The notes under the pieces are model-generated. The model ran no database searches and was not told where the DNA came from. It was given only the letters and a program-made list of their open reading frames with translations. From Rossellomorea pakistanensis (GTDB lineage: Bacteria > Bacillota > Bacilli > Bacillales > Bacillaceae_B), in contig NZ_JAFBDZ010000004.1 of the NCBI RefSeq assembly GCF_016908495.1, positions 248,001-312,000 on the forward strand: a stretch of 64,000 nucleotides of DNA, read 5' to 3'. Position 1 is the first letter of the stretch, and each line of letters starts with the position of its first letter. This document shows, in pieces, positions 18,797 to 28,773 of this stretch. Position numbers and translations under genes: made by a program.

Positions 18797-19642
18797 ATGA
18801 TGGTTAACAATTTACAAGCTACAACAACTTTGCATAATGGTGTGAAAATGCCTTGGTTTGGAATTGGAGTTTTTAAAGTCGAAGAAGGTCCTGTATTAGT
18901 GAACGCAGTAAAAACAGCTATTAAACAGGGATACCGTAGTGTGGATACCGCAGCGATTTATGAGAATGAAGAAGGTGTTGGCCAAGGGATCCAAGAAGGC
19001 TTAAAAGAAGCCGGTATTTCAAGAGAAGAGCTATTTGTCACTTCAAAGGTTTGGAACGCGGATTTAGGATATGAATCAACGATTGCTGCTTATGAAACAA
19101 GCTTAAAGAAACTTGGCTTAGAGTATTTAGATTTATATTTGATTCATTGGCCGGTTGAAGGAAAATATAAGGATGCTTGGAGAGCATTAGAAACTCTTTA
19201 TAAAGAAGGTCTAGTAAAAGCAATTGGGGTAAGTAATTTCCAAATCCATCATTTGGAAGAATTAATGAAGGATGCTGAAATAATGCCTATGGTCAATCAA
19301 GTAGAATACCATCCGCGATTAACTCAAAAAGAGCTGCAAGCATTTTGTCAAGATAACGGTATCCAGCTTGAAGCATGGTCACCATTAATGCAAGGTCAGT
19401 TGCTAGACAACGACGTTTTACAGGAAATGGCGAACAAGCATAATAAATCGGCCGCTCAAATTATTTTGCGTTGGGACTTGCAAAACGGGGTTGTGACCAT
19501 TCCGAAATCAACAAAAGAGCATCGAATTGTTGAAAATGCGAATGTGTTTGATTTTGAATTAACGAAAGAGGAAATGGAAATCATTGATGGATTAAATCAA
19601 AATCTTCGTGTAGGGCCAGACCCAGATAATTTTGATTTTTAA
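18797..19642 (+). CDS. ytbE: Aldo/keto reductase (YtbE-like)
   Basis: 281 residues, a TIM-barrel NADPH-dependent reductase of aldehydes. The catalytic tetrad is visible: Asp and Tyr in SVDTAAIYENEEGVG, Lys in VTSKVWN, and His in LIHWP. The phosphate-binding segment IPKSTKEHRIVEN specifies NADPH. It is co-transcribed with the MFS gene behind the HxlR operator, so it probably detoxifies a reactive carbonyl. A terminator follows. Confidence 0.9.
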   Translation: MMVNNLQATTTLHNGVKMPWFGIGVFKVEEGPVLVNAVKTAIKQGYRSVDTAAIYENEEGVGQGIQEGLKEAGISREELFVTSKVWNADLGYESTIAAYETSLKKLGLEYLDLYLIHWPVEGKYKDAWRALETLYKEGLVKAIGVSNFQIHHLEELMKDAEIMPMVNQVEYHPRLTQKELQAFCQDNGIQLEAWSPLMQGQLLDNDVLQEMANKHNKSAAQIILRWDLQNGVVTIPKSTKEHRIVENANVFDFELTKEEMEIIDGLNQNLRVGPDPDNFDF

Positions 19643-19671
19643 TGTAAAGAATTCGGACTCCGAGTTCTTCG

Positions 19672-19710
19672 AGTGTAGAGAAATAGGTAATTTTTCTCTA
19701 CACTTTTTTT
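19672..19710 (+). terminator. Intrinsic terminator after the aldo/keto reductase
   Basis: AGTGTAGAGAAA (19672-19683) pairs with TTTCTCTACACT (19693-19704), followed by T7. Confidence 0.88.
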
Positions 19711-19972
19711 ATGATGGTTGATTAGTTTCACACTTACACAATAAGTTTTGGTTTGTTAATGACAGCTTTTTCTTTTCTCTAAGGTTCAGTATTTATGTGA
19801 CACTTTGTCCTTTTAAAACCTGGCCCCCTATAACTTATAGGTTATCTATCTCTTTTCCCCATTTTCTTCTATTAATTACTATTTCAATTATTTTTTTGCT
19901 TTAATCGTTTTTAACTTTTGGATAGGGTTAATAGAACAAAAATTCATAGTTAACCTTTTTTTCAATTAGAAA
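19711..19972. other. AT-rich intergenic spacer
   Basis: No gene, RNA or convincing promoter was seen in this T-rich spacer between the plus-strand reductase and the convergent mcrBC genes. Confidence 0.5.
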
Positions 19973-20013
19973 GACTGTCCTACAAGTTCATTATAGAACC
20001 CTTAGGGACAGCC
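19973..20013 (-). terminator. Hairpin terminating mcrBC
   Basis: GACTGTCCTA (19973-19982) pairs imperfectly with TAGGGACAGCC (20003-20013). On the minus strand it follows the mcrC stop by about 25 bp and is succeeded by a short T-rich stretch. Confidence 0.55.
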
Positions 20014-20037
20014 CATTTTTCATTCTCCAAATAACGA

Positions 20038-21072
20038 TTAAATACTCTTACCAAGTACAGCCATCAACTTCCCATATATCCCCTTCCAAGAATCATCCAA
20101 ATTCAAAGTTATAACTTCCATCGTCACCCGCTCATCCCATCTAAAAGTCTCATCTACTTCAACCCCATTAAGCGGATAAATCAATATCCCTCTAACTTTC
20201 CACTCTTTCGGTTGATGCATCAAGTAGGTGTATAGTTGATACATATTGTGGCTATGAAATGACGATTTCCCGTAATTCTCTTGAAAGACATTTTTGTAAA
20301 ACTTCGCGTCTATGATGATTTTCTCTGATCCGTTCTTTTGTGTTAAGGATACATCTGTCCTCATGGATGGCAATAATGATGGATTACCTTTTAGCTGCCA
20401 CTGCATGACTTCAGAATGTACCCGATAATCCTGCTGCTCAATTCGGTAAAAATGAAACAAGAATTTCTCGAAAATCTGATTTAACGATTTTTCATCTAGT
20501 TCGGCTGAGAACAAACTCCAGTTGCCATGTTTATGGGAAAGCAAGGTTAATTCATGCAACAATTTAGCGATATGGACCATGCGTTTATAATGCACATCAT
20601 GTCTTCCAAAGTAGATTCTTGAAAAGAGTTCCTTTGTTAGTGGTGGCGTATCCACTTCCGGTATTAATTCTAAATACATAAAACTGCGCTTTCTCGTTTC
20701 TTCTTTTACATAACGATTCACACAGATGGCCTTTAAGGTAGATTTCATCACTTGATTCTGCAAAATGTTCGCCGAGTATTCATCTTTCTCGCACACGACA
20801 ATCGGTTTCCTTGCGACAATGTAGGGGATGGAATCATTCATCATCATTCGTCCACCAATGCGGCTGGTGGATTTCTTTTCGACTCTATAATTCTTTACTA
20901 GCCCACGACGATTTAAGGCATTTACTTCATCTAAAAACCGTTTGGCAATAAAATCATACGTAATCAAATCTTCATCCACATCATTCAAACTCTCAACTAA
21001 CTCAGGCATATCATTCACATAACTGAGTAAGCAAAACAGATTTCGAATAGGTACTTTGAATAAAGGTTCCAT
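20038..21072 (-). CDS. mcrC: McrC-like nuclease subunit of a McrBC restriction system
   Basis: 344 residues from the ATG at 21072, which lies 1 bp after the mcrB stop and has a GAGGGA site inside the mcrB end; an in-frame TTG five codons earlier is less likely. The N-terminus LFKVPIRNLFCLLSYV is typical of McrC, and the C-terminal PD-(D/E)xK core is visible as MRTDVSL...KIIIDAKFYK. It should cleave DNA when bound to the GTPase McrB, usually on methylated DNA. Confidence 0.85.
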   Translation of the reverse strand: MEPLFKVPIRNLFCLLSYVNDMPELVESLNDVDEDLITYDFIAKRFLDEVNALNRRGLVKNYRVEKKSTSRIGGRMMMNDSIPYIVARKPIVVCEKDEYSANILQNQVMKSTLKAICVNRYVKEETRKRSFMYLELIPEVDTPPLTKELFSRIYFGRHDVHYKRMVHIAKLLHELTLLSHKHGNWSLFSAELDEKSLNQIFEKFLFHFYRIEQQDYRVHSEVMQWQLKGNPSLLPSMRTDVSLTQKNGSEKIIIDAKFYKNVFQENYGKSSFHSHNMYQLYTYLMHQPKEWKVRGILIYPLNGVEVDETFRWDERVTMEVITLNLDDSWKGIYGKLMAVLGKSI

Positions 21073-21073
21073 T

Positions 21074-23617
21074 TTAAATTCCCTCAATCAGTGAATGAAC
21101 CATTTCTGGACGGTCAAAGAAATATTCCTCTAACAGTGGCTTAATTTCAAAAGTCAGGATTCCTTCAAACCATATGTTTTCATCCATATTCTCGGGTTTT
21201 GACGTAAAAAATGAGTGACCAATAGCATAGCCGCTACCTAACTGAAAGTCGCCTACAATCTCTTTGTTTATCCTCTCAACTGCAAATAATATCCGAGCGA
21301 CCATTTGGTCCGAAACCCCTGATTCTTGAATCCTAATCTTCCATTTTTCATTAAAAGCAGGTTCAAGCGTCACGAAAGCAAAGCGGCGACGAAGAGCTAC
21401 TTCTAACTGGGCTAAGGATCGGTCTGCTGTATTCATGGTCCCAATCAGATATACATTACTTGGAACAGTAAACTTGTCTTTTGAATAGCCCATCGTCACA
21501 AACTCATCCCGCTTATCACGCTCAATAAGCATGAATAATTCACCGAAAATCTTGGACAAATTCCCGCGATTAATCTCATCTATAATGAAGAAGTAATCCT
21601 CTTCCGGGTTTTCTAATGCACGTTGACAAAAATCATAGAAAATACCAAACTGCAGGGAAAATCCATGTTCATTGGGTCTGAATCCCATAACAAAATCTTC
21701 GTATGCATAGTTTTGATGGAACTGAACCATTTCAACTCGATTTTCATCCTTCACACCCATCAATGAATAAGCAAGTCGTTTAGACACAAATGTTTTCCCA
21801 ACGCCAGGAGGTCCTTGAAAGATCAGATTTTTCTTGTAATGTAATAGATTCGTGATTGTATCGTATTGTTTTTCATCAATAAATACTTCTTTTAAGAAAT
21901 CCTCTTTGGTATAGCTTTCTAGTTCAACTACGCCTGAATCTACATGTGTCGTTTCAATTGCTTCTTTAAGATTAGGTTTTAAACGCCAAGTAAAATGTTG
22001 ATTCTCTTCGTATTCACCTTCGAAAAGAACACACCAATAACAGGTAGTCCCATCTTCCCTTTTGATTGGAGATATCCCGGTTGCTTCATGTACTCGTTTT
22101 GCAAGTTGTACAATCGGGGCGTTAAATGAAGCCGAATGCTTTCCAAGAGCAGCTGCTAACTCAGTCGCCGTTGCCTCCCCTCCAAGCTCGTACATTTTAT
22201 GAAGATACACTAAATCTTTCTCTTCAAATACCGCATCATTCTTAAGAAGCTCTATCCAGGTTTCCATGCTAATTTCCTGTTCTTGCTCGATAGGCTCCTC
22301 CCTTTCTTGTTTAAATTTCTCTAACACACCCACCATTTTTTGATGAAATTCTTCATAGGTAAACGATTCAGTATCTGATTTCATCACTAAATCTTCTTGC
22401 CCTTGATTCGGATGATGATCACCATATAGCAAACCGTATCGTACTCCATTTTCATCAATGGTTACAAAAAACTGTGGAGCTGTGCGGTGATTGGCATGCC
22501 CTTTTTCATAGACGGCTAACCAGCATTCTGAGCATCCAAAGTTTTGATTCCAGTTAAAACCATTCAACACTTTTTCTTCGACAAAGTTCATGCCTTTGAA
22601 CTCTTCCATCTGGCGAATAGCCTTATGAATCTTACGTTGCTCCTCTTGGACTTTTTTCTTTTTATCTGCATAGTACAACTGGAATAGTATCGTGAAATTA
22701 TTCCATGATTGCAGGATATTCGTCTCATATTTGACTTTCACTTTATTCTTAATCTCTTCCATTTCCGCGATACTTACAGAACCAGATTCAATGATTTTGT
22801 CTAGTACCATAAATTTAATAAGATTGACCTTTTCACTATTGCGATAGTTCTCTCTCAGTGAATGTAGAGATTCAGAATCCAGCTTTGTGATTGCCTCTAA
22901 AATAAGTGCAGGATTCTTGATAAAGTCACCCAACTCAGTCGCCATATCATGCAAGTACTCCACAGCACTTTCTACCATGATTTTTTCATACTGTGTGCTG
23001 CAAAAAAAGAAATCCTGAATATCGAGAATCGTCAAATCTGGATAAGACGTCTTCAAGTGCTGAAGGGCAATCTCACACAAATTTAAATAGGTTTGATAAT
23101 TGCTGCCTACAGATCCAAGTTTCATCTCAATCCCATAACTTCTTTTCAGATCTACAAACACTTCTTGTTTATAAATGGGGTATTTTGTATAATCAGCAGC
23201 TGCCAACAAATATCCAAACAATGGTGCACCCAAAGAAATACTAGGGTTGTAGGCTTTCCCTTTTTCGCGAAACTTCTCTACTCTTTCTTCAATTGAAGAA
23301 GAAGAATGAAATAACTGATTAAGCAAATCTGCTACTTCTGAAGGACGTGCCTCTGCAAACTTAACTAAGTCATCCGTATTACTCCAATGCACAAAACTCC
23401 CGGTAGTTGGATTCTCTTTTTGAATCTTCTTCACAATATCTAGTACTGTGAGCTCGTTAATGTCTTGCCCTTTCAGAAAGCTATTTAAACGGGACAAGAT
23501 TTCTATTTTATAAGACTCCTCATATAAGTCTGCCTCTTTAAATAATAAATATCTTCTAAATGAAATGTCTATGTATGTATCTTTTAATAAATGTTTCTTT
23601 AATTCTTCGTATTTCAT
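21074..23617 (-). CDS. mcrB: McrB-like AAA+ GTPase/ATPase
   Basis: 847 residues from the ATG at 23617 (AAGGGG site 8 nt upstream; an in-frame GTG at 23626 overlaps that site). The first ~560 residues are a long N-terminal specificity region; within it GFNWNQNFGCSECWLAVYEK and nearby residues resemble the MrcB N-terminal domain. The AAA+ motor has Walker A GPPGVGKT (about residue 605), Walker B FIIDEINRGNLSKIFGEL, and the McrB signature GTMNTADRSLAQLEVALRRR. The complex translocates DNA and recruits McrC for cleavage. What modification it reads is unknown. Confidence 0.87.
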   Translation of the reverse strand: MKYEELKKHLLKDTYIDISFRRYLLFKEADLYEESYKIEILSRLNSFLKGQDINELTVLDIVKKIQKENPTTGSFVHWSNTDDLVKFAEARPSEVADLLNQLFHSSSSIEERVEKFREKGKAYNPSISLGAPLFGYLLAAADYTKYPIYKQEVFVDLKRSYGIEMKLGSVGSNYQTYLNLCEIALQHLKTSYPDLTILDIQDFFFCSTQYEKIMVESAVEYLHDMATELGDFIKNPALILEAITKLDSESLHSLRENYRNSEKVNLIKFMVLDKIIESGSVSIAEMEEIKNKVKVKYETNILQSWNNFTILFQLYYADKKKKVQEEQRKIHKAIRQMEEFKGMNFVEEKVLNGFNWNQNFGCSECWLAVYEKGHANHRTAPQFFVTIDENGVRYGLLYGDHHPNQGQEDLVMKSDTESFTYEEFHQKMVGVLEKFKQEREEPIEQEQEISMETWIELLKNDAVFEEKDLVYLHKMYELGGEATATELAAALGKHSASFNAPIVQLAKRVHEATGISPIKREDGTTCYWCVLFEGEYEENQHFTWRLKPNLKEAIETTHVDSGVVELESYTKEDFLKEVFIDEKQYDTITNLLHYKKNLIFQGPPGVGKTFVSKRLAYSLMGVKDENRVEMVQFHQNYAYEDFVMGFRPNEHGFSLQFGIFYDFCQRALENPEEDYFFIIDEINRGNLSKIFGELFMLIERDKRDEFVTMGYSKDKFTVPSNVYLIGTMNTADRSLAQLEVALRRRFAFVTLEPAFNEKWKIRIQESGVSDQMVARILFAVERINKEIVGDFQLGSGYAIGHSFFTSKPENMDENIWFEGILTFEIKPLLEEYFFDRPEMVHSLIEGI

Positions 23618-24167
23618 GAATTGCACCCCTTACTTTGAATGGAAAAATATATCTATGTTTCTATTATAACTAGGGTTTATAAAAAAAAGAGTAGACCTTT
23701 GGCTACTCAAACTGTATTTACTTCTAGTAATTGTATTTAATTATATTTGCTTTCGTTCCTTTCATTTGGAAAAGTCACCTTTGCACCATTTTATATAATT
23801 TCCAGAGGGAAGATACTATATTCTTTGCTTTATCATTTTCATTTTATCCAATACTAGTATTGGATAAACAAGTTTTAAACTTTTTATCCGTTTCAATTTT
23901 CATATTGTCTTAAAATATGGATAGAGTCTATAGTAAAGATGGATTTCAAAAAGCTAGGAATTCCAAAATTCCCGTTTAGTATATACTTGAACCCTTCTAC
24001 AATTAATCGCAAACTCACCAAGAGCTATGCAATATGTTGAAACCAAAGTGTAATTTACACATTATCAACAACCAAAATTTGATTTTAAAATGGTGAATAA
24101 ATAATATTAATAAATTCTACATTTATATAACCATATTATTAATTTAAAATTACATTCACTATTAGTA
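23618..24167. other. AT-rich spacer upstream of mcrB
   Basis: About 550 bp, strongly AT-rich, with no credible gene. It holds the mcrB upstream region, one minus-strand terminator (23681-23708) and, at its left end, the mcrB ribosome site. The 16-bp repeat at 24168 bounds it. Confidence 0.5.
23681..23708 (-). terminator. Intrinsic terminator, minus strand
   Basis: GAGTAG (23689-23694) and CTACTC (23703-23708) form a short stem followed on the minus strand by eight T (23688-23681). It would stop read-through from the neighbouring defence operon before mcrB. Confidence 0.65.
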
Positions 24168-24183
24168 ATACGGTTCACCGTAA
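24168..24183. repeat. 16-bp direct repeat, copy 1, with palindromic core
   Basis: ATACGGTTCACCGTAA here is identical to 29969-29984. The core TACGGT-TC-ACCGTA is an inverted repeat. Both copies are preceded by a CACT-containing stretch. The two copies bracket the HEPN/methylase-like operon and the restriction relics. Confidence 0.8.
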
Positions 24184-24207
24184 CGTTGGATAGGGTAAAA
24201 TAATAAT

Positions 24208-24242
24208 AAAAAAAGGGTAGCTTTGTTAAATCATTGCTACCC
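24208..24242 (-). terminator. Intrinsic terminator of the HEPN/methylase-like operon
   Basis: GGGTAGC (24215-24221) pairs with GCTACCC (24236-24242); on the minus strand a run of seven T follows (24214-24208). It lies 56 bp after the stop of the 458-residue gene. Confidence 0.8.
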
Positions 24243-24297
24243 CTAATTCTATTTCATATGATGACCTCATAATCATTAAAGAATAAGGAAGTTATAA

Positions 24298-25674
24298 TTA
24301 ATTAAAATACAACGAGTCTTTACCAATTCGCATAGTATAGGAATCTCCATCTATAAATTCTTTAATTTTTTTATCTAGTACTTTTTTATTAGGCTCAGAT
24401 AATTTTACGTAAAGATTTACATTTATAGCTTCCATTATAGAATTAAATATTACAACACTATAATCAAAAATTGTTCGAGCAAATTTATGCATGTCAAAAA
24501 GAAAATTATCTTCTATCTGATGTTTTATTCCTAATCGCTCTTGGAAATCTTTACTAAAATAAGTAAAAGAATCAACATCTTTGTACGGTATCCATAATAA
24601 ATTAGGGTTCTTACCAGACGTTGAGGATGAACCGATTCCTTGAAAATAATCCCTATGTTGTAGTGCATCACGAATCTCATAAACAAAATTAATAAAAACT
24701 TTCACTTCTTTACCCAATAAATAATTAACTAAATCATTGTTATAATACTTTACACTTTTCAAAAAAGGAATGTTTTCTTTACGATTATATACCCTTATGG
24801 ATAAATCTTTCGGATGTTTTAGCTCAATATTATAAGTATCCTTAATAACCCCAGCAATATTCTCAAATGAACCTGTGAGTAACATTATAAAGTACCCTAA
24901 ATGATATATTGTGTCATCTATCGTATCGTTATTTGGCGTCTTATAACAATTGAACTCTATTTCATCTATAGATTTGCAAAGAAGATTTAGTCGGTTAGTT
25001 AAACTACTATAATAGCTATGTTGTAAACCCGTTGAAACATTAGAAGGTTTTGTATTAACACGATTTGGTTCAAACAGCTTAGAAAATTTGCTCATTAACC
25101 TGTAATTATAATATATTAATTGCCCCTTGATTTGATGATTAAAGCGAACATAAAAAATTCTATGGTGCACTAACAAAATACGAATCTCTTCAAAAAATTG
25201 ATTAATACTGACCTTTCTAATATTTCCTTCTCTTCGAGTTAGATATGGGTCAGTTTCATCCATGATAAAATAGTCAGGAACTATATGATTAATAGTCTGC
25301 ATATCAGGTACACTAATTTGTCCGTTATTATATTTTTTATCTGTCCAATAGACTAATTCACCATTGAGTACAATTAGCTCATAATCTTGTGTAGAAAAAA
25401 GTATTGTACTACCATTTAACTGCTTTTCTTCATATTTTGGAATGGAAATCTGATGCTTTTCAATCAAAGTTCTAAATTTATCATTACTGTTTTTGTAGGG
25501 TAAAAGTGTTAATTCTATAAAAGATAACCTTGCCAGAGAAAATAATTTAGAGATTTTCATCTCATATTCTTCAATAAAGTCATTAAAATATTGTGATTGA
25601 ATTATAATTTCAATCTTATTCTCTTCACTTGGGACCCCTCTATCAAATAGATTTTCTTTTCGCCTATACACCAT
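24298..25674 (-). CDS. HEPN-like protein of a putative defence module (458 aa)
   Basis: No named family recognised. The 458-residue protein is AT-rich in codon use, with a mixed N-terminal half (1-210) and a mostly helical C-terminal half. Residues 335-343 read RDALQHRDY: R335-D-x3-H340-x-x-Y matches the R-x4-6-H motif and trailing Tyr of HEPN ribonucleases, placed after a predicted helix (VKVFINFVYEI). HEPN proteins are frequent toxins or effectors in defence loci. It follows the 744-residue gene by 25 bp with its own GGAGTGA site, so the two are one operon. The nuclease role is an inference from the motif. Confidence 0.6.
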   Translation of the reverse strand: MVYRRKENLFDRGVPSEENKIEIIIQSQYFNDFIEEYEMKISKLFSLARLSFIELTLLPYKNSNDKFRTLIEKHQISIPKYEEKQLNGSTILFSTQDYELIVLNGELVYWTDKKYNNGQISVPDMQTINHIVPDYFIMDETDPYLTRREGNIRKVSINQFFEEIRILLVHHRIFYVRFNHQIKGQLIYYNYRLMSKFSKLFEPNRVNTKPSNVSTGLQHSYYSSLTNRLNLLCKSIDEIEFNCYKTPNNDTIDDTIYHLGYFIMLLTGSFENIAGVIKDTYNIELKHPKDLSIRVYNRKENIPFLKSVKYYNNDLVNYLLGKEVKVFINFVYEIRDALQHRDYFQGIGSSSTSGKNPNLLWIPYKDVDSFTYFSKDFQERLGIKHQIEDNFLFDMHKFARTIFDYSVVIFNSIMEAINVNLYVKLSEPNKKVLDKKIKEFIDGDSYTMRIGKDSLYFN

Positions 25675-25699
25675 TTCTCACTCCATACTTATTATTCAA

Positions 25700-27934
25700 C
25701 TAGTTTATATTTAGATTATCTATTATAGACTGTATAGAGTTATCTTGAATTTTCACATCAGCATCTTGGTCAAAGTAATAAGAAACCATTCTTACACCAT
25801 CCTGGTCTAATCTATTATAAAAGTAACAAGCATTAACCTGTGTATTAGGACTTGGCATCAATCTGATAAACGGAAGTAATACCAACGGTTCATAAGCATC
25901 TTCTTCAAGTAAGTATAAATTATCTATATCTAACCCATTTAAAACTTCAATATTCTTCTCAATAAATGTGTTTCTTGTTCCTTTTAACAATTTACAATTA
26001 CAATGGTATAATCCAAAACTAAAATGTCCTGTTCCTGGTTGAATTAGTTGATACCCCTCATTAACATCACCAATAACTTTTCTTAAAGAATGTAATTCAT
26101 TTTCTAATAAGACCAATCTATTTTTAGCTTCAGTAGTGCTTTCAACTCCACCATGACCTTTCCAATCATTTCGGTATCCATTCGTCTTCCTTAAGATATT
26201 ATATATTTGCTTAGATGAAATCATTTTTATAAAGCCTTTTCTTTTGTGTTGAAACAATCTTAAGCACTGCTCAGGCGAATCTTCTAATAATTGTCTTAAT
26301 TTTTTTGACATATTTTCACCAATGTGGACCCATGTCCCAAAGGTTGCTCTAGTTATTTTACTTGCGTCAATATTATATATATATTTTTCATCCAAGTTAC
26401 TGCCATTCTTTGAATATGCACTTAACATTAATACAACTTGGAATTGGGCAAATGCTTCAAAGAAGTGTAACAAAAATTCTTTCTTTGAAGTAACATCCTT
26501 TATCGCATAATATTTATACAGGATAGATGCTAAAGGAAATGGCAATGTATCTATCCATTCAGAGAATCCCTCTTCTCTATTTAACTTTTCTACTCTCTTA
26601 TTTAACTCTTCATAACTGTTCGGATAATTCCACGCTTTATTTTCAATGCTGTCTAATTCATTTCTAAACTCATCAATCTTGGATTGGATGTTTAAAATTC
26701 GTTGTTGTATGCTTTTTTCGGGAAGATAAACACTTGTTCTCAGTAAGCTTTTTTTATTTATTCTTTTTATAACAGAACCACTCATCAAGCTTTCTCTAAC
26801 AAGTAGTCCTAATTCCGTATTAAACCATATAGCCAAATAGGATGCATTAACATTATCGTTTAAAATAATTTGATAATAATTTTGTGGTTTAATTTTCATT
26901 TCTTGTTGATTTTCTACTACATCCGATAAGCCTATACTAGGTAAATAAATTGTGTTCACATGATGTTCAAAGGTATCATTCTCATTTCTTGATAAGCTAT
27001 TTATGCTAATTTCAAGATTAGTGAAAGGTACGGTATTAAGATTACTTTTATTGACAAGTCTTTTTATTTCTAACTCTTTTTCAATTTTTACATATGAAGT
27101 AAATGATTCACACTCTACTAACTTACCATTTTGAAGTATTTTACTTTCTTTTCGATTTTTCCAACTTTCCACTACTTGGTCTAAGTTTTCACTTTTTAAT
27201 TCACTAATGAACAAATCATTGAATTTTGTGTGGCTTAAAATTACTAAGTAGGTTCCAATGCCTGTATTGGTTAATGTTCCAGGGGGAAGATAGAAAGCGG
27301 CATCTAAATGAACTCCTTGCTTTTCTAGTATTGGTAAAATGGAATTCGCCTTTTCTCTCTTGAAAAAGTTTTCTGTAACAACAAAAGCTATTTGACCTTT
27401 TTCCCTTAGCAAATAAGATGATTTTAAAATTAACAAATGGTTTAATTCATCATTAAATTTTTGATTATTTATTTCTGTTTTAACCTTATAACCTAATGGG
27501 GGGAAACTACATATTAAATCAAACTTATCCTCACCATATTCATCAAGGACCCTTAATGGGTCACCAGTTTCAATATGATGCTTATCATCTCTTAGCATCA
27601 AGTTTGTAATCTTAGCCAACATATCACTTTTACTAACTAGAGTGCTATTTTTCACATGGTTAGCTATGGCATCTATCAATTCACCGTATACATTCCATGG
27701 TACTAATACATCTACATCATCAGCAATTACCTTTTTTATAAACTGAGTAACTATTTCAGGAGTAATTACTTCGTTAGTAAAGCGAGTGGATTTCTTTTGT
27801 ATCTCATAAATATCCTCATAATTTAGTTCCATGTTATTTTCAAGCCCTGTAAGAATTAATTCATTTACATCTGTTCCAATAGATTCACTATTTGTATTAT
27901 TTAACCAATACAATTGTTCTAGCTTACTATTCAT
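25700..27934 (-). CDS. Degenerate N6-methyltransferase/TRD-like/HEPN-like protein (744 aa)
   Basis: Residues about 50-240 follow the HsdM-type fold: TPEIV (58-62), KFDLICSFPPLG (137-148) at motif IV, and FYLPPGTLTNTGIGTYLVIL. Motif IV has SFPP where active enzymes have NPPF/Y, and motif I (expected DPACGSG) reads VLVPWNVYGEL, so SAM binding and catalysis look lost. Residues about 330-425 resemble a type I specificity/TRD tail (RINKKSLLRTSVYLPEKSIQQRI plus a coiled coil). A C-terminal helical region has RNDWKGHGG (R588-x5-H594), a HEPN-type motif. GGAGG precedes the ATG. It may recognise DNA without methylating it. Confidence 0.6.
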   Translation of the reverse strand: MNSKLEQLYWLNNTNSESIGTDVNELILTGLENNMELNYEDIYEIQKKSTRFTNEVITPEIVTQFIKKVIADDVDVLVPWNVYGELIDAIANHVKNSTLVSKSDMLAKITNLMLRDDKHHIETGDPLRVLDEYGEDKFDLICSFPPLGYKVKTEINNQKFNDELNHLLILKSSYLLREKGQIAFVVTENFFKREKANSILPILEKQGVHLDAAFYLPPGTLTNTGIGTYLVILSHTKFNDLFISELKSENLDQVVESWKNRKESKILQNGKLVECESFTSYVKIEKELEIKRLVNKSNLNTVPFTNLEISINSLSRNENDTFEHHVNTIYLPSIGLSDVVENQQEMKIKPQNYYQIILNDNVNASYLAIWFNTELGLLVRESLMSGSVIKRINKKSLLRTSVYLPEKSIQQRILNIQSKIDEFRNELDSIENKAWNYPNSYEELNKRVEKLNREEGFSEWIDTLPFPLASILYKYYAIKDVTSKKEFLLHFFEAFAQFQVVLMLSAYSKNGSNLDEKYIYNIDASKITRATFGTWVHIGENMSKKLRQLLEDSPEQCLRLFQHKRKGFIKMISSKQIYNILRKTNGYRNDWKGHGGVESTTEAKNRLVLLENELHSLRKVIGDVNEGYQLIQPGTGHFSFGLYHCNCKLLKGTRNTFIEKNIEVLNGLDIDNLYLLEEDAYEPLVLLPFIRLMPSPNTQVNACYFYNRLDQDGVRMVSYYFDQDADVKIQDNSIQSIIDNLNIN

Positions 27935-28027
27935 TCACAGCGCCTCCAACATATTATGTAATAATTAATTAGAATTGTTTTTATTACTTCCAATGTATAT
28001 CGTATAGTTTAGAAAGAAGGTTTATAT

Positions 28028-28773
28028 ATGTCTTACATTACATACGGAACTACCACTATTCATTACTGCCATTATAAACAAACTAGAAAAGACGTTAAAA
28101 TATCATTCGACCTTGTTAATGGAGTCGAAGTGTTTATATCTGAGAATATTCATGAGGAAAAACTATCTCAAATCATGAAACAAAAGGCACCGTGGATTTC
28201 TCAAAAGCTCCAGGAACTCAATGAAGTCAAAACGGCTATTCCTCAAAAAGAGTTCGTAAGCGGGTAAAACCTTCCCTACTTAGGTCGTCATTATCGACTG
28301 AAGGTGCATAAAGAAGGCATTCCTAAAGCAACACTTCAATTCAAACAAGGACGTTTCATCGCTACCGTTCCTAGTGCGTGGTCTCAGGAGCAAATACAGG
28401 AGCATCTCGAACAAAAACTCAGTCATTGGTATCGTGAACACGGACATAAAAAATCATTGAACGAGCACGCAATTATCAATCTTTGCTAGGTGTCGAACCT
28501 CGGTCTCTACAACTAATAACACAACATAAACGTTGGGGAACATACACCCCAAATGGTGATATCTATCTGAATTGGCGAATCGTGATGGCACCCGTTCGAG
28601 TGATTGATTATATTATCGTCCATGAGTTATCTCATTTAATCGTACCTGAGCATAATGATAAGTTTTGGCGGATAGTCAAAACGACACTTCCCCACTATAA
28701 AGAAGCAAAAGAATGGTTACGTGTACATGGTATCGAATTACATAGTATCGGGCGAATGCACCAAAGCATATAA
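28028..28773 (+). pseudogene. M48/YgjP-type zinc metallopeptidase, broken
   Basis: One YgjP/DUF45-type gene is interrupted twice. An in-frame TAA at 28265-28267 replaces an expected GAA between EFVSG and NLPYLGRHYRLKVHKEG. A one-base loss in an A run near 28450-28456 shifts the frame after HGHKK; the sequence resumes as LGVEPRSLQLITQHKRWGTY and contains the zinc motif HELSH followed by HNDKFW. These proteins are often encoded inside type I restriction loci, and an HsdR relic lies nearby. The 3' end overlaps the opposing small gene at 28738. Confidence 0.85.

Noticed and set aside
28738..28773. Overlap of M48 pseudogene and small gene as a fusion or programmed element
   Set aside because: The two are on opposite strands and overlap tail to tail by 36 bp, a common arrangement.
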